Origin: Treponema sp.
GTDB lineage: Bacteria > Spirochaetota > Spirochaetia > Treponematales > Breznakiellaceae
NCBI GenBank assembly: GCA_031256115.1
Contig: JAIRRF010000263.1
Span: 1-8,298, forward strand
DNA: 8,298 bases
Reading direction: 5' to 3'
Shown here: positions 1 to 7,119 of the stretch, in pieces
Layout of the letters: each line of letters opens with the position of its first letter
Numbering within the stretch: the first letter of the stretch is position 1
Program-made: the position numbers and the translations under genes
The notes under the pieces: generated by a model
Told to the model about the DNA's origin: nothing
Database searches by the model: none
What the model saw: the letters and a program-made list of their open reading frames with translations, nothing else

Positions 1-1
1 A

Positions 2-56
2 GCAAACAGGACGTTTGCGATTGGAGGGCGAAGCCATGTTTTGCATAAAGCAAAAC
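2..56. other. Two short perfect hairpins upstream of secE
   Basis: GCAAAC (2-7) pairs with GTTTGC (13-18) around the loop AGGAC. GTTTTGC (38-44) pairs with GCAAAAC (50-56) around the loop ATAAA. The two stems are related in sequence (GCAAAC and GCAAAAC cores). No T-run follows, so neither looks like a terminator. A GGAGGG (23-28) and an ATG (36-38) lie between them. They resemble in style the hairpins in the other spacers of this operon. Confidence 0.6.
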
Positions 57-94
57 GACGCGCCTGTAGCCAAAAGAAGGAGAAACAAGGATAA
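2..94 (+). CDS. 3' end of an upstream reading frame, possibly ribosomal protein L33 (partial)
   Basis: The frame starting at base 2 is open for 30 codons and stops with TAA at 92-94, overlapping the secE ATG as TAATG, the kind of junction seen between cotranscribed genes. Its translation is basic and contains GGRSHVLHKAKRR, which loosely resembles the C-terminal RKHTLHKE region of L33. L33 (rpmG) commonly precedes secE. The cysteines of zinc-binding L33 are not present at the expected places, and there are about ten extra basic/polar residues at the end. Two perfect hairpins lie inside it, so the stretch could equally be non-coding spacer that happens to be open. The resemblance is weak and the fragment short; I treat rpmG only as a possibility. 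Confidence 0.3.
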   Translation, partial: ANRTFAIGGRSHVLHKAKRRACSQKKEKQG

Positions 95-276
95 TGAGAA
101 GGATAATCCAGTTTTTTAAAGAGTGCTATGCCGAACTCCGTAAAGTCGTGTGGCCGGGCCGGGACGACGTAATCAGTTCCGTGGGGGTTGTGCTTGTTTC
201 TACAATAATAATTGCAGCGGTTTTGGGTTTTGTTGATGTTCTCCTGCTTTTTGGAGTACAGGCAATATTTAAATAG
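94..276 (+). CDS. secE: Preprotein translocase subunit SecE
   Basis: SecE is the small essential subunit of the SecYEG channel in the cytoplasmic membrane; it clamps SecY together during protein export. The protein is 60 residues, the short single-span form typical of most bacteria outside the enteric group. It shows the conserved amphipathic segment ELRKVVWP (14-21), followed by a single hydrophobic span at about 29-53. AGAAGGAG at 75-82 is the likely ribosome-binding site, although the 11-base spacing is long; an AAGG at 87-90 is closer. The gene starts inside the stop codon of the upstream frame and is followed six bases later by nusG, the usual secE-nusG pairing. Identification is firm from motif, size and context. 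Confidence 0.95.
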   Translation: MRRIIQFFKECYAELRKVVWPGRDDVISSVGVVLVSTIIIAAVLGFVDVLLLFGVQAIFK

Positions 277-282
277 GAGTAT

Positions 283-843
283 ATGGCAGCTGGTTGGTTT
301 GTTCTTCATACCTATTCCGGATATGAAAACAAGATAGAAAAGATAATCCGTCTCATGCTGGATTCCGGCGACCTGGAAAAGGAGATCGTCAAGGACATAA
401 AAGTGCCCCAGGAAGAGGTTGTGGAGGTTAAGGACGGCAAAAAAAGGACTCAAAAAAGGAAATTTTTTCCTGGTTATATCCTTATTGAGATGGATCTGCC
501 CGATGGTTTGGAATGGAAGGAGACTTGCACCAAGATAAAGAAGATCCAGGGGGTTACCGGTTTTGTGGGGACCCCGGCGGACAAACGACCCCAGCCCTTG
601 TCCGGAGACGAAGCCCGGAATATTTTACAAAAATCCGGGGAAATCAAGGGGGAAAAACCCGTTAGGGCACGGCAAATCTTTAATTCCGGTGAGCAAATTA
701 AGATTGTTGATGGCCCATTTGAATCTTTTACCGGAGTTATAGAAGAAGTCAACCCGGAAAAGAACAAATTAAAGGTTATGGTGCAGATCTTTGGCCGGAG
801 TACTCCGGTAGAAGTCGATCTTTTACAGGTTGAAAAAGTGTAA
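283..843 (+). CDS. nusG: Transcription termination/antitermination factor NusG
   Basis: NusG binds the RNA polymerase clamp, affects pausing and Rho-dependent termination, and links polymerase to the leading ribosome through S10. At 186 residues it has the common length. The NGN domain is visible with WFVLHTYSGYENK (5-17), the FFPGYILIEM strand (61-70) and the VTGFVG segment (91-96). A C-terminal KOW domain begins with GEQIKIVDGPFESFTGVI (136-153) and ends near the C-terminus. The start follows AGGAG (275-279), which overlaps the secE stop codon, so secE and nusG are probably translationally coupled. Nothing is missing or inserted. After the stop comes an unusually structured 227-base spacer before rplK. 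Confidence 0.97.
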   Translation: MAAGWFVLHTYSGYENKIEKIIRLMLDSGDLEKEIVKDIKVPQEEVVEVKDGKKRTQKRKFFPGYILIEMDLPDGLEWKETCTKIKKIQGVTGFVGTPADKRPQPLSGDEARNILQKSGEIKGEKPVRARQIFNSGEQIKIVDGPFESFTGVIEEVNPEKNKLKVMVQIFGRSTPVEVDLLQVEKV

Positions 844-853
844 GATACGGTGC

Positions 854-899
854 TGTCCGAAAAGCCAGACCTTTGGTCTGTGAAAAACTTGTTCGGACA
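854..899. other. Nested hairpin just after nusG
   Basis: TGTCCGAA (854-861) pairs perfectly with TTCGGACA (892-899), and the enclosed region holds a second perfect hairpin, CAGACC (866-871) with GGTCTG (875-880) around TTT. A TTTTT run occurs at 908-912, eight bases beyond the outer stem. This is too far for a standard intrinsic terminator, though partial attenuation between nusG and rplK cannot be excluded. The structure is read directly from the sequence; any function is inference. Confidence 0.55.
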
Positions 900-925
900 C
901 CCACGTGTTTTTATAGAATGTGGGA

Positions 926-946
926 GGGAATCTACAGGAGATTCCC
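926..946. other. Hairpin in the nusG-rplK spacer
   Basis: GGGAATCT (926-933) pairs perfectly with AGATTCCC (939-946) around ACAGG. The flanks TGTG (919-922) and CGCATG (946-951) are also partly complementary, so the stem may extend with a bulge. No T-run follows. An imperfect palindrome, CCAACA with TGTTTGG, follows at 973-992. Confidence 0.5.
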
Positions 947-1000
947 GCATGCAGGGTTTTGTAGAGCAAATTCCAACATAAGCTTTGTTTGGGCTGTGCT

Positions 1001-1048
1001 GGAGTTTTGTGCAACAAAACTCCGCTACAAAGCGCTTTAGCGCTTTGT
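1001..1048. repeat. Tandem pair of perfect 10-bp hairpins upstream of rplK
   Basis: GGAGTTTTGT (1001-1010) pairs with ACAAAACTCC (1014-1023) around GCA, and three bases later ACAAAGCGCT (1027-1036) pairs with AGCGCTTTGT (1039-1048) around TT. Both stems end in the direct repeat TTTGTGCAAC (1006-1015 and 1044-1053). The second hairpin ends nine bases before the rplK ribosome-binding site (AAAGGAG, 1058-1064), so as RNA it would sit at the edge of the initiating ribosome's footprint. L1 classically represses its operon by binding the rplK leader, but I do not see a clear match to the L1 target, and these look more like short palindromic elements. Confidence 0.6.
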
Positions 1049-1070
1049 GCAACCACTAAAGGAGATTTAA

Positions 1071-1502
1071 ATGGCAAAGAAAAAGGTTGCCGCCTATATC
1101 AAGCTTCAGTGTCCGGCGGGGAAGGCTACGCCGGCGCCTCCGGTTGGACCGGCCCTGGGGCCTCACGGCGTCAGCGCCCCTCAATTCGTCCAGCAGTTTA
1201 ATGACCGGACAAAAACCATGGAACCGGGATTGATAATTCCGGTAGTTATTACTGTCTATGCAGACAAGTCCTTTAGCTTCATCCTGAAAACCCCTCCGGC
1301 TGCGGTACTTATCAAGAAAGCCATAGGTTTGGAAAAAGGATCCAAGGAATCCCACAAAATCAAGGTGGGCAAGATTCCCAGAGCCAAACTGGAAGAAATT
1401 GCAAAAACCAAGATGCCCGATCTTTCCGCCAATGACCTTGAGGGGGCCGTAAAGATCATCGCCGGCACAGCCCGGTCTATGGGAGTGGAGGTGCAGCAAT
1501 GA
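1071..1502 (+). CDS. rplK: 50S ribosomal protein L11
   Basis: L11 binds 23S rRNA in the GTPase-associated centre at the base of the stalk and helps factor-dependent GTP hydrolysis; with that rRNA it forms the thiostrepton site. The 143-residue protein has the N-terminal proline-rich segment [10 protein letters not shown] (21-30), the IIPVVITVY strand (55-63), [12 protein letters not shown] (73-84), and the C-terminal RNA-binding signature [20 protein letters not shown] (114-133). Residue 14 is Cys in KLQCPAGKA, where most family members have a hydrophobic residue; otherwise the sequence is regular. The start is set by AAAGGAG at 1058-1064, six bases upstream. Its TGA overlaps the rplA ATG (ATGA at 1499-1502), which implies translational coupling. 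Confidence 0.97.
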   Translation: MAKKKVAAYIKLQCPAGKATPAPPVGPALGPHGVSAPQFVQQFNDRTKTMEPGLIIPVVITVYADKSFSFILKTPPAAVLIKKAIGLEKGSKESHKIKVGKIPRAKLEEIAKTKMPDLSANDLEGAVKIIAGTARSMGVEVQQ

Positions 1503-2176
1503 AGCGGGGAAAAAAATACAGGGAAAGCCTAAAGAAATACGATCAGGCATCTTTTTATGATCTTAAGACCGCTCTGGATACGGTTAAATCTCTGGCTTTT
1601 GCCAAATTCAACGAGACTGTGGATTTGTCGGTTAAGCTTAACCTGAAAAAAAGCCAATCTGTCCGGGATACTGTGGTGCTGCCCAATCAATTCAGGGGTG
1701 AAAAACGGGTTTTGGTCTTCTGCCGTCCGGAGAAAGAAAAAGAAGCCCAGGATGCAGGGGCGGCTTTTGTGGGCGCCGAGGACTTAATCGAAAAGATTAA
1801 AGGCGGATGGCTGGACTTTGATGTGGCAGTAGCTACTCCGGATATGATGAAGGATGTGGGTAAACTTGGCATGGTATTGGGACGGAAGGGCCTTATGCCC
1901 AACCCCAAGACCGGTACCGTTACTTTTGATCTTAAGGGCGCCCTGGCGGAACTTAAACGGGGCAGGGTAGAATTCAGGGCAGACAAGACCGGCGTTGTGC
2001 ACCTTGCTGTCGGCAAGGTTTCCATGGACAGCGATAAAATGGCGGAAAATGTCCGGGCAGTGATTACCGAAGTTAAGAGAAAAAAACCAGCCGAGGCAAA
2101 GGGCGAATTTATCCAGACCATTTCAGTGGCTTCCACCATGGGGCCCGGCGTATGGGTTGCATATAAGGAGGAATAA
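1499..2176 (+). CDS. rplA: 50S ribosomal protein L1
   Basis: L1 forms the mobile L1 stalk that guides deacylated tRNA from the E site; in many bacteria it also represses its own mRNA. The 225-residue length is normal. Recognisable parts are the N-terminal KRGKKYRE, the VDLSVKLNL strand (41-49), TVVLP (58-62), the signature [15 protein letters not shown] (128-142), the [18 protein letters not shown] stretch (156-173), and the C-terminal STMGPGVWV (212-220). The start lies four bases inside rplK and is served by GGAGG within the rplK 3' end (about 1487-1491). The last codons include a perfect AAGGAGG (2165-2171) that is no longer placed in front of a start codon. Confidence 0.97.
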   Translation: MKRGKKYRESLKKYDQASFYDLKTALDTVKSLAFAKFNETVDLSVKLNLKKSQSVRDTVVLPNQFRGEKRVLVFCRPEKEKEAQDAGAAFVGAEDLIEKIKGGWLDFDVAVATPDMMKDVGKLGMVLGRKGLMPNPKTGTVTFDLKGALAELKRGRVEFRADKTGVVHLAVGKVSMDSDKMAENVRAVITEVKRKKPAEAKGEFIQTISVASTMGPGVWVAYKEE

Positions 2177-2177
2177 T

Positions 2178-2230
2178 CATTAACACTTCGTGTTAATGTT
2201 CGATATACCAGAGCGGCGATGCCGCCGCTC
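2178..2230. repeat. Two-hairpin element between rplA and rplJ
   Basis: CATTAACAC (2178-2186) pairs with GTGTTAATG (2190-2198) around TTC. After a 12-base linker (TTCGATATACCA), GAGCGGCG (2211-2218) pairs with CGCCGCTC (2223-2230) around ATGC. The rplJ ribosome-binding site follows four bases after the second stem. The same arrangement, with the same linker and second-hairpin lengths, is present before rpoC at 7069-7119. There is no T-run, so it is not an intrinsic terminator. It fills almost the whole spacer, where a classical L10 autoregulatory leader would be expected. Confidence 0.7.
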
Positions 2231-2248
2231 AATAGAGGAGTTATAAAA

Positions 2249-2809
2249 ATGGCAATTGTAACCAGTAAGGTACAGGATTATAAAACCAAAGCAGTCGGCG
2301 AATTAAAAACCCTTTTTAGCGCAGATGAAGGAGCAGCCGGAGCGGAAAAACCGGATTTTATCTTTGCCGATTACCGGGGACTTACCGTGGAACAAATCAC
2401 TAATCTACGAAAGCAGCTCCGGAACAAGGATGCCAAATTAAAAGTAGTAAAGAACAATTTTGCCCGTCTTGCCTTTGAAGAACTTAAAATGCCGGATGTT
2501 TCCGGTCATCTGACGGGTCCCACCGCCATTGCAATCGTTTCCCGGGACAGTAATGAAATAGCAAAAATATTTTTGGACTTTACCAGAGAAGCGCCTGCCC
2601 TGAAACTTAAAGGCGGCCTGGTGGGTAATACCGTTTATTCGGATAAACAGATTGAAGCGTTTTCCAAATTGCCCGGCAGGCTGGAACTAATTTCCATGCT
2701 TATGTCGGTAATGAACGGCCCCGTCAGGAATCTTGCGGCGGCTTTGAACGACATTCCCGCCAGACTGGTGCGGACTGTTAATGGTATCGCAGATGCAAAG
2801 GCTGGGTAA
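2249..2809 (+). CDS. rplJ: 50S ribosomal protein L10
   Basis: L10 anchors the L12 dimers to the ribosome and forms the stalk base with L11 and 23S rRNA. The start at 2249 gives a 186-residue protein and is supported by AGAGGAG (2234-2240) eight bases upstream. An in-frame ATG at 2219 would add ten residues, but it lies in the loop of a hairpin and lacks a ribosome-binding site. Conserved parts include [19 protein letters not shown] (40-58), [12 protein letters not shown] (65-76), GPTAIAI (90-96), the LKLKGGLVG segment near 124, and a C-terminal helical tail that binds L12. The protein is slightly longer than usual owing to a charged Ala/Gly-rich insertion (about 24-34) before the first RNA-binding strand. 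Confidence 0.96.
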   Translation: MAIVTSKVQDYKTKAVGELKTLFSADEGAAGAEKPDFIFADYRGLTVEQITNLRKQLRNKDAKLKVVKNNFARLAFEELKMPDVSGHLTGPTAIAIVSRDSNEIAKIFLDFTREAPALKLKGGLVGNTVYSDKQIEAFSKLPGRLELISMLMSVMNGPVRNLAAALNDIPARLVRTVNGIADAKAG

Positions 2810-2844
2810 GAGTTTTTCCATACCTTTGTGTTTGTTATAGAAAA

Positions 2845-2903
2845 CCTGTCAGACTTCATTATGAAGGTTGCTATCTGTCAGGAAAATATCTTTCGTATGA
2901 AAG
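2845..2903. other. Hairpins in the rplJ-rplL spacer
   Basis: CCTGTCAGA (2845-2853) can pair with TCTGTCAGG (2874-2882) with one central T-T mismatch; enclosed is CTTCA (2854-2858) with TGAAG (2862-2866). A second hairpin, CTTTC (2890-2894) with GAAAG (2899-2903), follows. The outer arms can also be read as a direct repeat of CTGTCAG. L12 is needed in several copies per ribosome while L10 is needed in one, so structure in this spacer could affect rplL mRNA stability or translation; that is inference. Confidence 0.45.
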
Positions 2904-2930
2904 GTTTATTACATTATAGGAGAAGATAAT

Positions 2931-3323
2931 ATGGCAGCCACAAAAGACGAAATTTTGGATGCGATTGCTTCCATGACAGTTTTGGAAGTTTCAGAACTGG
3001 TTAAAGCTATGGAGGAAAAGTTTGGCGTGTCCGCAGCGGCCCCGGTAGCGGTGGCGGCAGCGGCGGCCCCCGGGGCAGCCGCCGGCGGCGCTGAAGCGGT
3101 AGAAGAAAAGACCGAGTTCAACGTAATTCTTAAGGCATATGATGAGACCAAAAAGATTCCGGTAATAAAAGAAGTTCGGGCTGTAACGGGTCTGGGTCTT
3201 AAGGAAGCAAAAGACCTGGTCGAAGGAGCGCCCAAGCCTCTTAAAGAAGGAGTTTCCAAAGAGGAGGCCGCAAAAATCAAAGATCAGGTCAGCGCCGTGG
3301 GCGGCACAGTGGAAATTGAATAA
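2931..3323 (+). CDS. rplL: 50S ribosomal protein L7/L12
   Basis: L7/L12 is the multicopy acidic stalk protein that recruits and activates translation GTPases such as EF-Tu and EF-G. The 130-residue protein has an N-terminal dimerisation and L10-binding helical region (1-33), a flexible Ala/Gly/Pro-rich hinge (about 34-59), and the globular C-terminal domain with the factor-binding helix region [20 protein letters not shown] (74-93) and a VGGTVEIE end. AGGAG (about 2918-2922) precedes the ATG. The hinge is coded by a GC-rich GCG/GCC-repeat stretch at about 3032-3090 that differs in composition from the surrounding sequence, as expected for this domain. Confidence 0.97.
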   Translation: MAATKDEILDAIASMTVLEVSELVKAMEEKFGVSAAAPVAVAAAAAPGAAAGGAEAVEEKTEFNVILKAYDETKKIPVIKEVRAVTGLGLKEAKDLVEGAPKPLKEGVSKEEAAKIKDQVSAVGGTVEIE

Positions 3324-3331
3324 AGTTCTAC

Positions 3332-3424
3332 GGAGAAAACCGCTGTTTCTCTGTTTGTAAGAGTTATTTTAATGCGGTTTTCTCCACGGGGTACGAAAAC
3401 TACTAAAAACTGAAGTTTTTAGTA
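3332..3424 (+). promoter_or_regulatory. rplL-rpoB leader stem-loops (putative processing or attenuation region)
   Basis: GGAGAAAACCGC (3332-3343) pairs perfectly over 12 bp with GCGGTTTTCTCC (3374-3385), enclosing 30 bases that can themselves form a small CTCT/AGAG stem. A second hairpin, TACTAAAAACT (3401-3411) with AGTTTTTAGTA (3414-3424), is perfect over 11 bp. A run of seven T occurs only at 3447-3453, too far away for a normal intrinsic terminator. In E. coli the same intergenic position carries an attenuator and an RNase III site that lower rpoBC relative to rplL; a similar role here is inferred from position and structure only. Confidence 0.5.
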
Positions 3425-3470
3425 ATTCCCTAATACTGTTTTCCGGTTTTTTTATTTCATTTTCGGACTC

Positions 3471-3489
3471 GGGGGGCATGGAATGGTAA
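3471..3489 (+). promoter_or_regulatory. rpoB ribosome-binding site with overlapping three-codon frame
   Basis: GGGGGG (3471-3476) is the only purine-rich stretch at a suitable distance (six bases) from the rpoB ATG at 3483. It is unlike the AGGAG-type sites of the other genes here. A second ATG at 3478 opens the frame ATG GAA TGG TAA, which ends at 3489 inside the start of rpoB, but it is only one base from the G-run and probably too close to be used. Confidence 0.45.
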
Positions 3490-6400
3490 AATCAAAAAAG
3501 AACGAAAAAAGATCCTTTGTCGGTAAAGAAGTACGGGATGTAATAGAATTGCCGGATCTTATTGATATTCAACTCTGTTCTTATGAGCGGTTTCTGCAGC
3601 GAGCCAGTGTAAAGGCCGGTGAAACTCCCAGGTTGCAGGGACTTGAAGAAGTATTTAGATCTACTTTTCCCATCGAGAGCCCCAATGGCGATATGGTACT
3701 GGAGTACGAATACTATATTCTGGATGAAAGCCATATAAAATTTTCCGAATTTGACTGCAAGCAGAAGGGCCTGACCTATGCGGTGCCTTTGAAAGCCAGG
3801 ATCAACCTGATATTCCAGCAGACCGGAGAAATTCGTCAGAAGGATATCTATATGGGGGACATCCCCATAATGAGTGAACGGGGGACTTTTATTATTAACG
3901 GCGCAGAACGGGTGGTAGTTTCCCAGATTCACCGTTCACCGGGGGTTATTTTCAGCCATGAAAAAGGAATTTTTTCTTCCCGAATTATCCCCTATAGGGG
4001 TTCCTGGCTGGAATTTGAAATCGACCAGAAACGTGAACTTATTTATGCCAAAATTGACCGGAAAAAACGGATCCTGGGCAGCATTTTTCTCCGGGCCCTG
4101 GGCTTTAGCTCCCGGGAAGAGATTATCCGGGCTTTTTATTCTGTTGAAATGTTTAAGATAAAGGATGATAAAGATACCCGGGAAAAAATTACCGGGAAAG
4201 TCCTGGCTTCCCCGGTTTGGATAAAAGCCCGCAGCGAAGAAATTCAAAGCCCCGGAACTTCCGATACAGACGGAAAGAAAAAACTCTACCAAACGGGAGA
4301 GAAACTTCATCCTCATAATGTGGATGAACTCTTAACCAACGGAATTAAGTCCATAGAGGTAATCAACTTCGAGGCTCCGGACTCCCTTAATTCTCCCATG
4401 CTTCTCAATTGTTTTGAACGGGAAGAAATAAAATTTGTTAAGGATGATTCTTCCAGGGACGAGCCTTCCAAGGAAGAAGCCCTGGCGGCAGTGTATTCGG
4501 TGCTGATGCCCGGCGAGTCGATCACTGTAGAAGCGGCGGAAAAGGATCTCTTGGGAATGTTCTTTACCAGCCGCCGCTATGATCTGGGCAGGGTAGGCCG
4601 TTACAAGCTTAACAAGAAATTTAACTATGCCCAGCCTCTGGGGGAACACACACTGACCAGGCAGGACGTAATTGCTACCATGAAGTATCTGATTAAGGTT
4701 TTTGTGGGTGATGATGCGATAGACGATATTGATCACCTGGGGAACCGCAGGATTCGCTCAGTGGGAGAACTAATGGCTAATGCCATGAAAGTAGCTTTTA
4801 GCCGCATGGAACGGATTGCCAAGGAACGCATGAGCCTGAAAGAAACCGATACCATTAAGCCCCAGGATTTAATATCCATTAAACCTCTGGTGGCGGCCAT
4901 TAAGGAATTCTTCGGTTCAAGCCAGTTATCCCAGTTTATGGATCAGGTTAATCCCCTGGCAGAACTAACCCACAAGCGCCGTCTTAATGCCCTGGGGCCG
5001 GGAGGCCTTTCCCGGGATAGAGCCGGTTTTGAAGTCCGGGATGTTCACTACACCCATTACGGACGAATGTGTCCCATTGAAACCCCGGAAGGCCCAAATA
5101 TCGGCCTGATCGTTTCTTTGGCTAACTATACACGGGTTAACGAATATGGATTCCTGGAAACCCCCTACCGAAAAATCACCAAGGGGAAAGTTTCTTCCGA
5201 TATTGAATATCTGTCCGCCATGGACGAAGATCGGTACTATATTGCCCAGGCCTCTGCCGTGCTAAACGACAATGGTACCTTTTCCGAAGATCAGGTTTCC
5301 TGCCGCCGCCAGGGAGATTATATTAACCGGACTCCGGAGGACATACAATACATGGATGTATCCCCTAAACAGATAATCTCCGTGTCGGCCTCGCTTATTC
5401 CTTTTCTTGAACATGACGATGCCAACCGGGCTCTGATGGGAAGCAATATGCAACGTCAGGCGGTGCCTCTGGTCTTCCCTGAAGCGCCCCGGGTTGGGAC
5501 CGGCATGGAAGGAAAATGCGCTTACGATTCGGGGGTCCTGGTTAAGGCCCGGAGGAGCGGTACGGTGCTTCGGGTCAGTTCCAGCGATATAACTATCAAG
5601 CCGGAGAATAAACACGGGCCGGGCCCTCAAACTACTGAGGACGGAATGGATCTGTACAGACTTGCAAAATACCAGCGAACCAATCAGGACACATGTTTTA
5701 ATCAGCGGCCCATAGTCAAAGTCGGCGACAAGGTTCTTGCCGGGCAGGTAATTGCGGACGGACCGGCAACCAGAGACGGGGAACTTGCCCTGGGCCGGAA
5801 TGTTCTGGTGGGATTCATGCCCTGGAACGGGTACAACTACGAAGATTCTATCCTTATTTCAGAACGGGTAGTAAAAGAAGATATGTTTACTTCCGTCCAT
5901 ATTAAGGAATTTCTCACCGAAATCAGGGAAACCAAGCTGGGGCCGGAAAAAATAACACGGGATATTCCCAACATGTCGGAAAAGAGCCTGGACAATTTGG
6001 ATGCCGAAGGAATTATTTGTGTTGGCGCCAAGGTCTGGTCCGGGGACATTTTGGTAGGCAAGGTAACGCCAAAAAGCGAAACTGAAACAACCCCGGAATT
6101 CAAGCTCCTTAATTCCATATTTGGCGAAAAAGCCAAAGAAGTGCGGGATTCTTCCCTCCGGGTGCCCCACGGCATAGAGGGAACGATCATCGACATACAG
6201 CGGCTGAAACGTTCCCAGGGAGACGATCTCAATCCCGGAGTGGAAGAAGTAGTAAAGGTACTTATCGCTACCAAACGAAAACTCAGAGAAGGGGACAAGA
6301 TGGCTGGTCGCCACGGCAACAAGGGCGTTGTAGCCAAGATTCTGCCCGAAGAAGATATGCCCTACATGGAAGACGGCACTCCATTGGATTTATGCCTGAC

Positions 6401-7037
6401 GCCCCTGGGGGTTCCTTCCCGGATGAATATAGGCCAGCTTTTGGAGACAGAGCTTGGTTGGGCGGCCAGTATCCTGGACGAATGGTTTTCCACGCCGGTT
6501 TTTCAGTGTCCTTCCGCGGAGGATATTGAGGGAAAACTTAAGGAAGCAGGGCTTCCGGTAAACAGCAAGGCCGTACTTCGGGACGGCCGGACCGGTGAAC
6601 CTTTTGTAAACCCGATCTTCTGCGGGGTAATCTATTTCCTGAAACTTCATCACCTGGTGGATGACAAGATGCACGCCCGTTCTACAGGCCCCTATTCACT
6701 GGTGACCCAGCAGCCCCTGGGCGGTAAAGCCCAGTTCGGCGGCCAAAGACTGGGAGAAATGGAAGTCTGGGCCCTGGAAGCATACGGGGCTGCCAATACC
6801 CTCCAGGAACTGTTGACGATTAAATCTGATGATATGACAGGCCGCTCCAAAATTTACGAAGCCATTGTCAAAGGGGAACCTTCCACTACCGCCGGAATCC
6901 CTGAGTCTTTTAACGTACTGGTCCAGGAACTACGTGGATTGGCCCTGGATATGACTATCTACGATACCAAAGGTAAGCAAATTCCGCTGACTGAACGGGA
7001 CGAGGAATTAATCACCAAGTCGGGAAGTAATTTTTAA
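3483..7037 (+). CDS. rpoB: DNA-directed RNA polymerase subunit beta
   Basis: The beta subunit forms half of the RNA polymerase active-site cleft and the rifampicin pocket. The 1184 residues resemble the compact beta of Gram-positives and spirochaetes, shorter than the 1342 of E. coli because large lineage-specific insertions are absent. Visible in order are [17 protein letters not shown] (364-380), rifampicin cluster [14 protein letters not shown] to [10 protein letters not shown] (476-508), [14 protein letters not shown], the [12 protein letters not shown] segment with Glu787-Asp788, [10 protein letters not shown] with catalytic-site Lys939 and Lys947, and the C-terminal [20 protein letters not shown] block (from 1062) that packs against beta'. 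Asn502 replaces E. coli Ser531. The gene is intact, with no frameshift, and is followed by a 99-base spacer before rpoC. Confidence 0.98.
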   Translation: MVKSKKNEKRSFVGKEVRDVIELPDLIDIQLCSYERFLQRASVKAGETPRLQGLEEVFRSTFPIESPNGDMVLEYEYYILDESHIKFSEFDCKQKGLTYAVPLKARINLIFQQTGEIRQKDIYMGDIPIMSERGTFIINGAERVVVSQIHRSPGVIFSHEKGIFSSRIIPYRGSWLEFEIDQKRELIYAKIDRKKRILGSIFLRALGFSSREEIIRAFYSVEMFKIKDDKDTREKITGKVLASPVWIKARSEEIQSPGTSDTDGKKKLYQTGEKLHPHNVDELLTNGIKSIEVINFEAPDSLNSPMLLNCFEREEIKFVKDDSSRDEPSKEEALAAVYSVLMPGESITVEAAEKDLLGMFFTSRRYDLGRVGRYKLNKKFNYAQPLGEHTLTRQDVIATMKYLIKVFVGDDAIDDIDHLGNRRIRSVGELMANAMKVAFSRMERIAKERMSLKETDTIKPQDLISIKPLVAAIKEFFGSSQLSQFMDQVNPLAELTHKRRLNALGPGGLSRDRAGFEVRDVHYTHYGRMCPIETPEGPNIGLIVSLANYTRVNEYGFLETPYRKITKGKVSSDIEYLSAMDEDRYYIAQASAVLNDNGTFSEDQVSCRRQGDYINRTPEDIQYMDVSPKQIISVSASLIPFLEHDDANRALMGSNMQRQAVPLVFPEAPRVGTGMEGKCAYDSGVLVKARRSGTVLRVSSSDITIKPENKHGPGPQTTEDGMDLYRLAKYQRTNQDTCFNQRPIVKVGDKVLAGQVIADGPATRDGELALGRNVLVGFMPWNGYNYEDSILISERVVKEDMFTSVHIKEFLTEIRETKLGPEKITRDIPNMSEKSLDNLDAEGIICVGAKVWSGDILVGKVTPKSETETTPEFKLLNSIFGEKAKEVRDSSLRVPHGIEGTIIDIQRLKRSQGDDLNPGVEEVVKVLIATKRKLREGDKMAGRHGNKGVVAKILPEEDMPYMEDGTPLDLCLTPLGVPSRMNIGQLLETELGWAASILDEWFSTPVFQCPSAEDIEGKLKEAGLPVNSKAVLRDGRTGEPFVNPIFCGVIYFLKLHHLVDDKMHARSTGPYSLVTQQPLGGKAQFGGQRLGEMEVWALEAYGAANTLQELLTIKSDDMTGRSKIYEAIVKGEPSTTAGIPESFNVLVQELRGLALDMTIYDTKGKQIPLTERDEELITKSGSNF

Positions 7038-7067
7038 CAGCCATTCGGCTGCACATTAAAAGAGGTT
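7038..7067 (+). repeat. Direct repeat, copy 1 (contains an unused ribosome-binding site)
   Basis: This 30-base unit starts right after the rpoB stop and matches 7103-7132 at 28 of 30 positions, offset by 65 bases. It begins with a perfect hairpin, CAGCC (7038-7042) and GGCTG (7047-7051) around ATTC, and contains AAAAGAGG (7058-7065). An ATG follows at 7070, so it could act as a ribosome-binding site for a short frame overlapping rpoC. Confidence 0.75.
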
Positions 7068-7068
7068 T

Positions 7069-7119
7069 CATGAAACTTCGTTTCATGTTTGATTTAGTTG
7101 TGCAGCCATTTGGCCGCAC
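7069..7119. repeat. Two-hairpin element between rpoB and rpoC
   Basis: CATGAAAC (7069-7076) pairs with GTTTCATG (7080-7087) around TTC. After a 12-base linker (TTTGATTTAGTT), GTGCAGCC (7100-7107) pairs with GGCCGCAC (7112-7119), with one A-C mismatch, around ATTT. The geometry matches the element at 2178-2230: same TTC loop, 12-base linker, 20-base second hairpin, and 17-18 bases from its end to the next start codon. Stem sequences differ between copies while pairing is maintained. Confidence 0.7.

Noticed and set aside
890..919. Possible promoter TTGTTC, 18 bases, TAGAAT in the nusG-rplK spacer
   Set aside because: The -35 match is poor and overlaps a hairpin arm. The -10 alone is not enough evidence in AT-rich spacer sequence.
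474..1052. Long minus-strand frame across nusG and the following spacer
   Set aside because: It is antisense to the well-supported nusG, has no recognisable domain, and no minus-strand gene is expected inside this operon.
989..1201. Plus-strand 70-codon frame running from the spacer into rplK
   Set aside because: It overlaps the confident rplK start in another frame, lacks a ribosome-binding site, and its first part is made of the two hairpins.
2219..2248. Upstream in-frame start for rplJ at 2219
   Set aside because: The ATG is in the loop of a GC-rich hairpin with no ribosome-binding site, and the start at 2249 has AGAGGAG at the right distance and gives the usual L10 N-terminus.
3032..3090. 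GC-rich repeat-like stretch in rplL
   Set aside because: It codes the Ala/Gly/Pro hinge of L7/L12, where low complexity is normal.
3425..3453. Intrinsic terminator before rpoB
   Set aside because: The seven-T run is more than 20 bases from the nearest strong hairpin, and rpoB lies downstream in the same operon.
5837..6337. Overlapping minus-strand frames of about 150-166 codons inside rpoB
   Set aside because: They are antisense shadows of the highly conserved rpoB sequence, with no ribosome-binding site or known motif.
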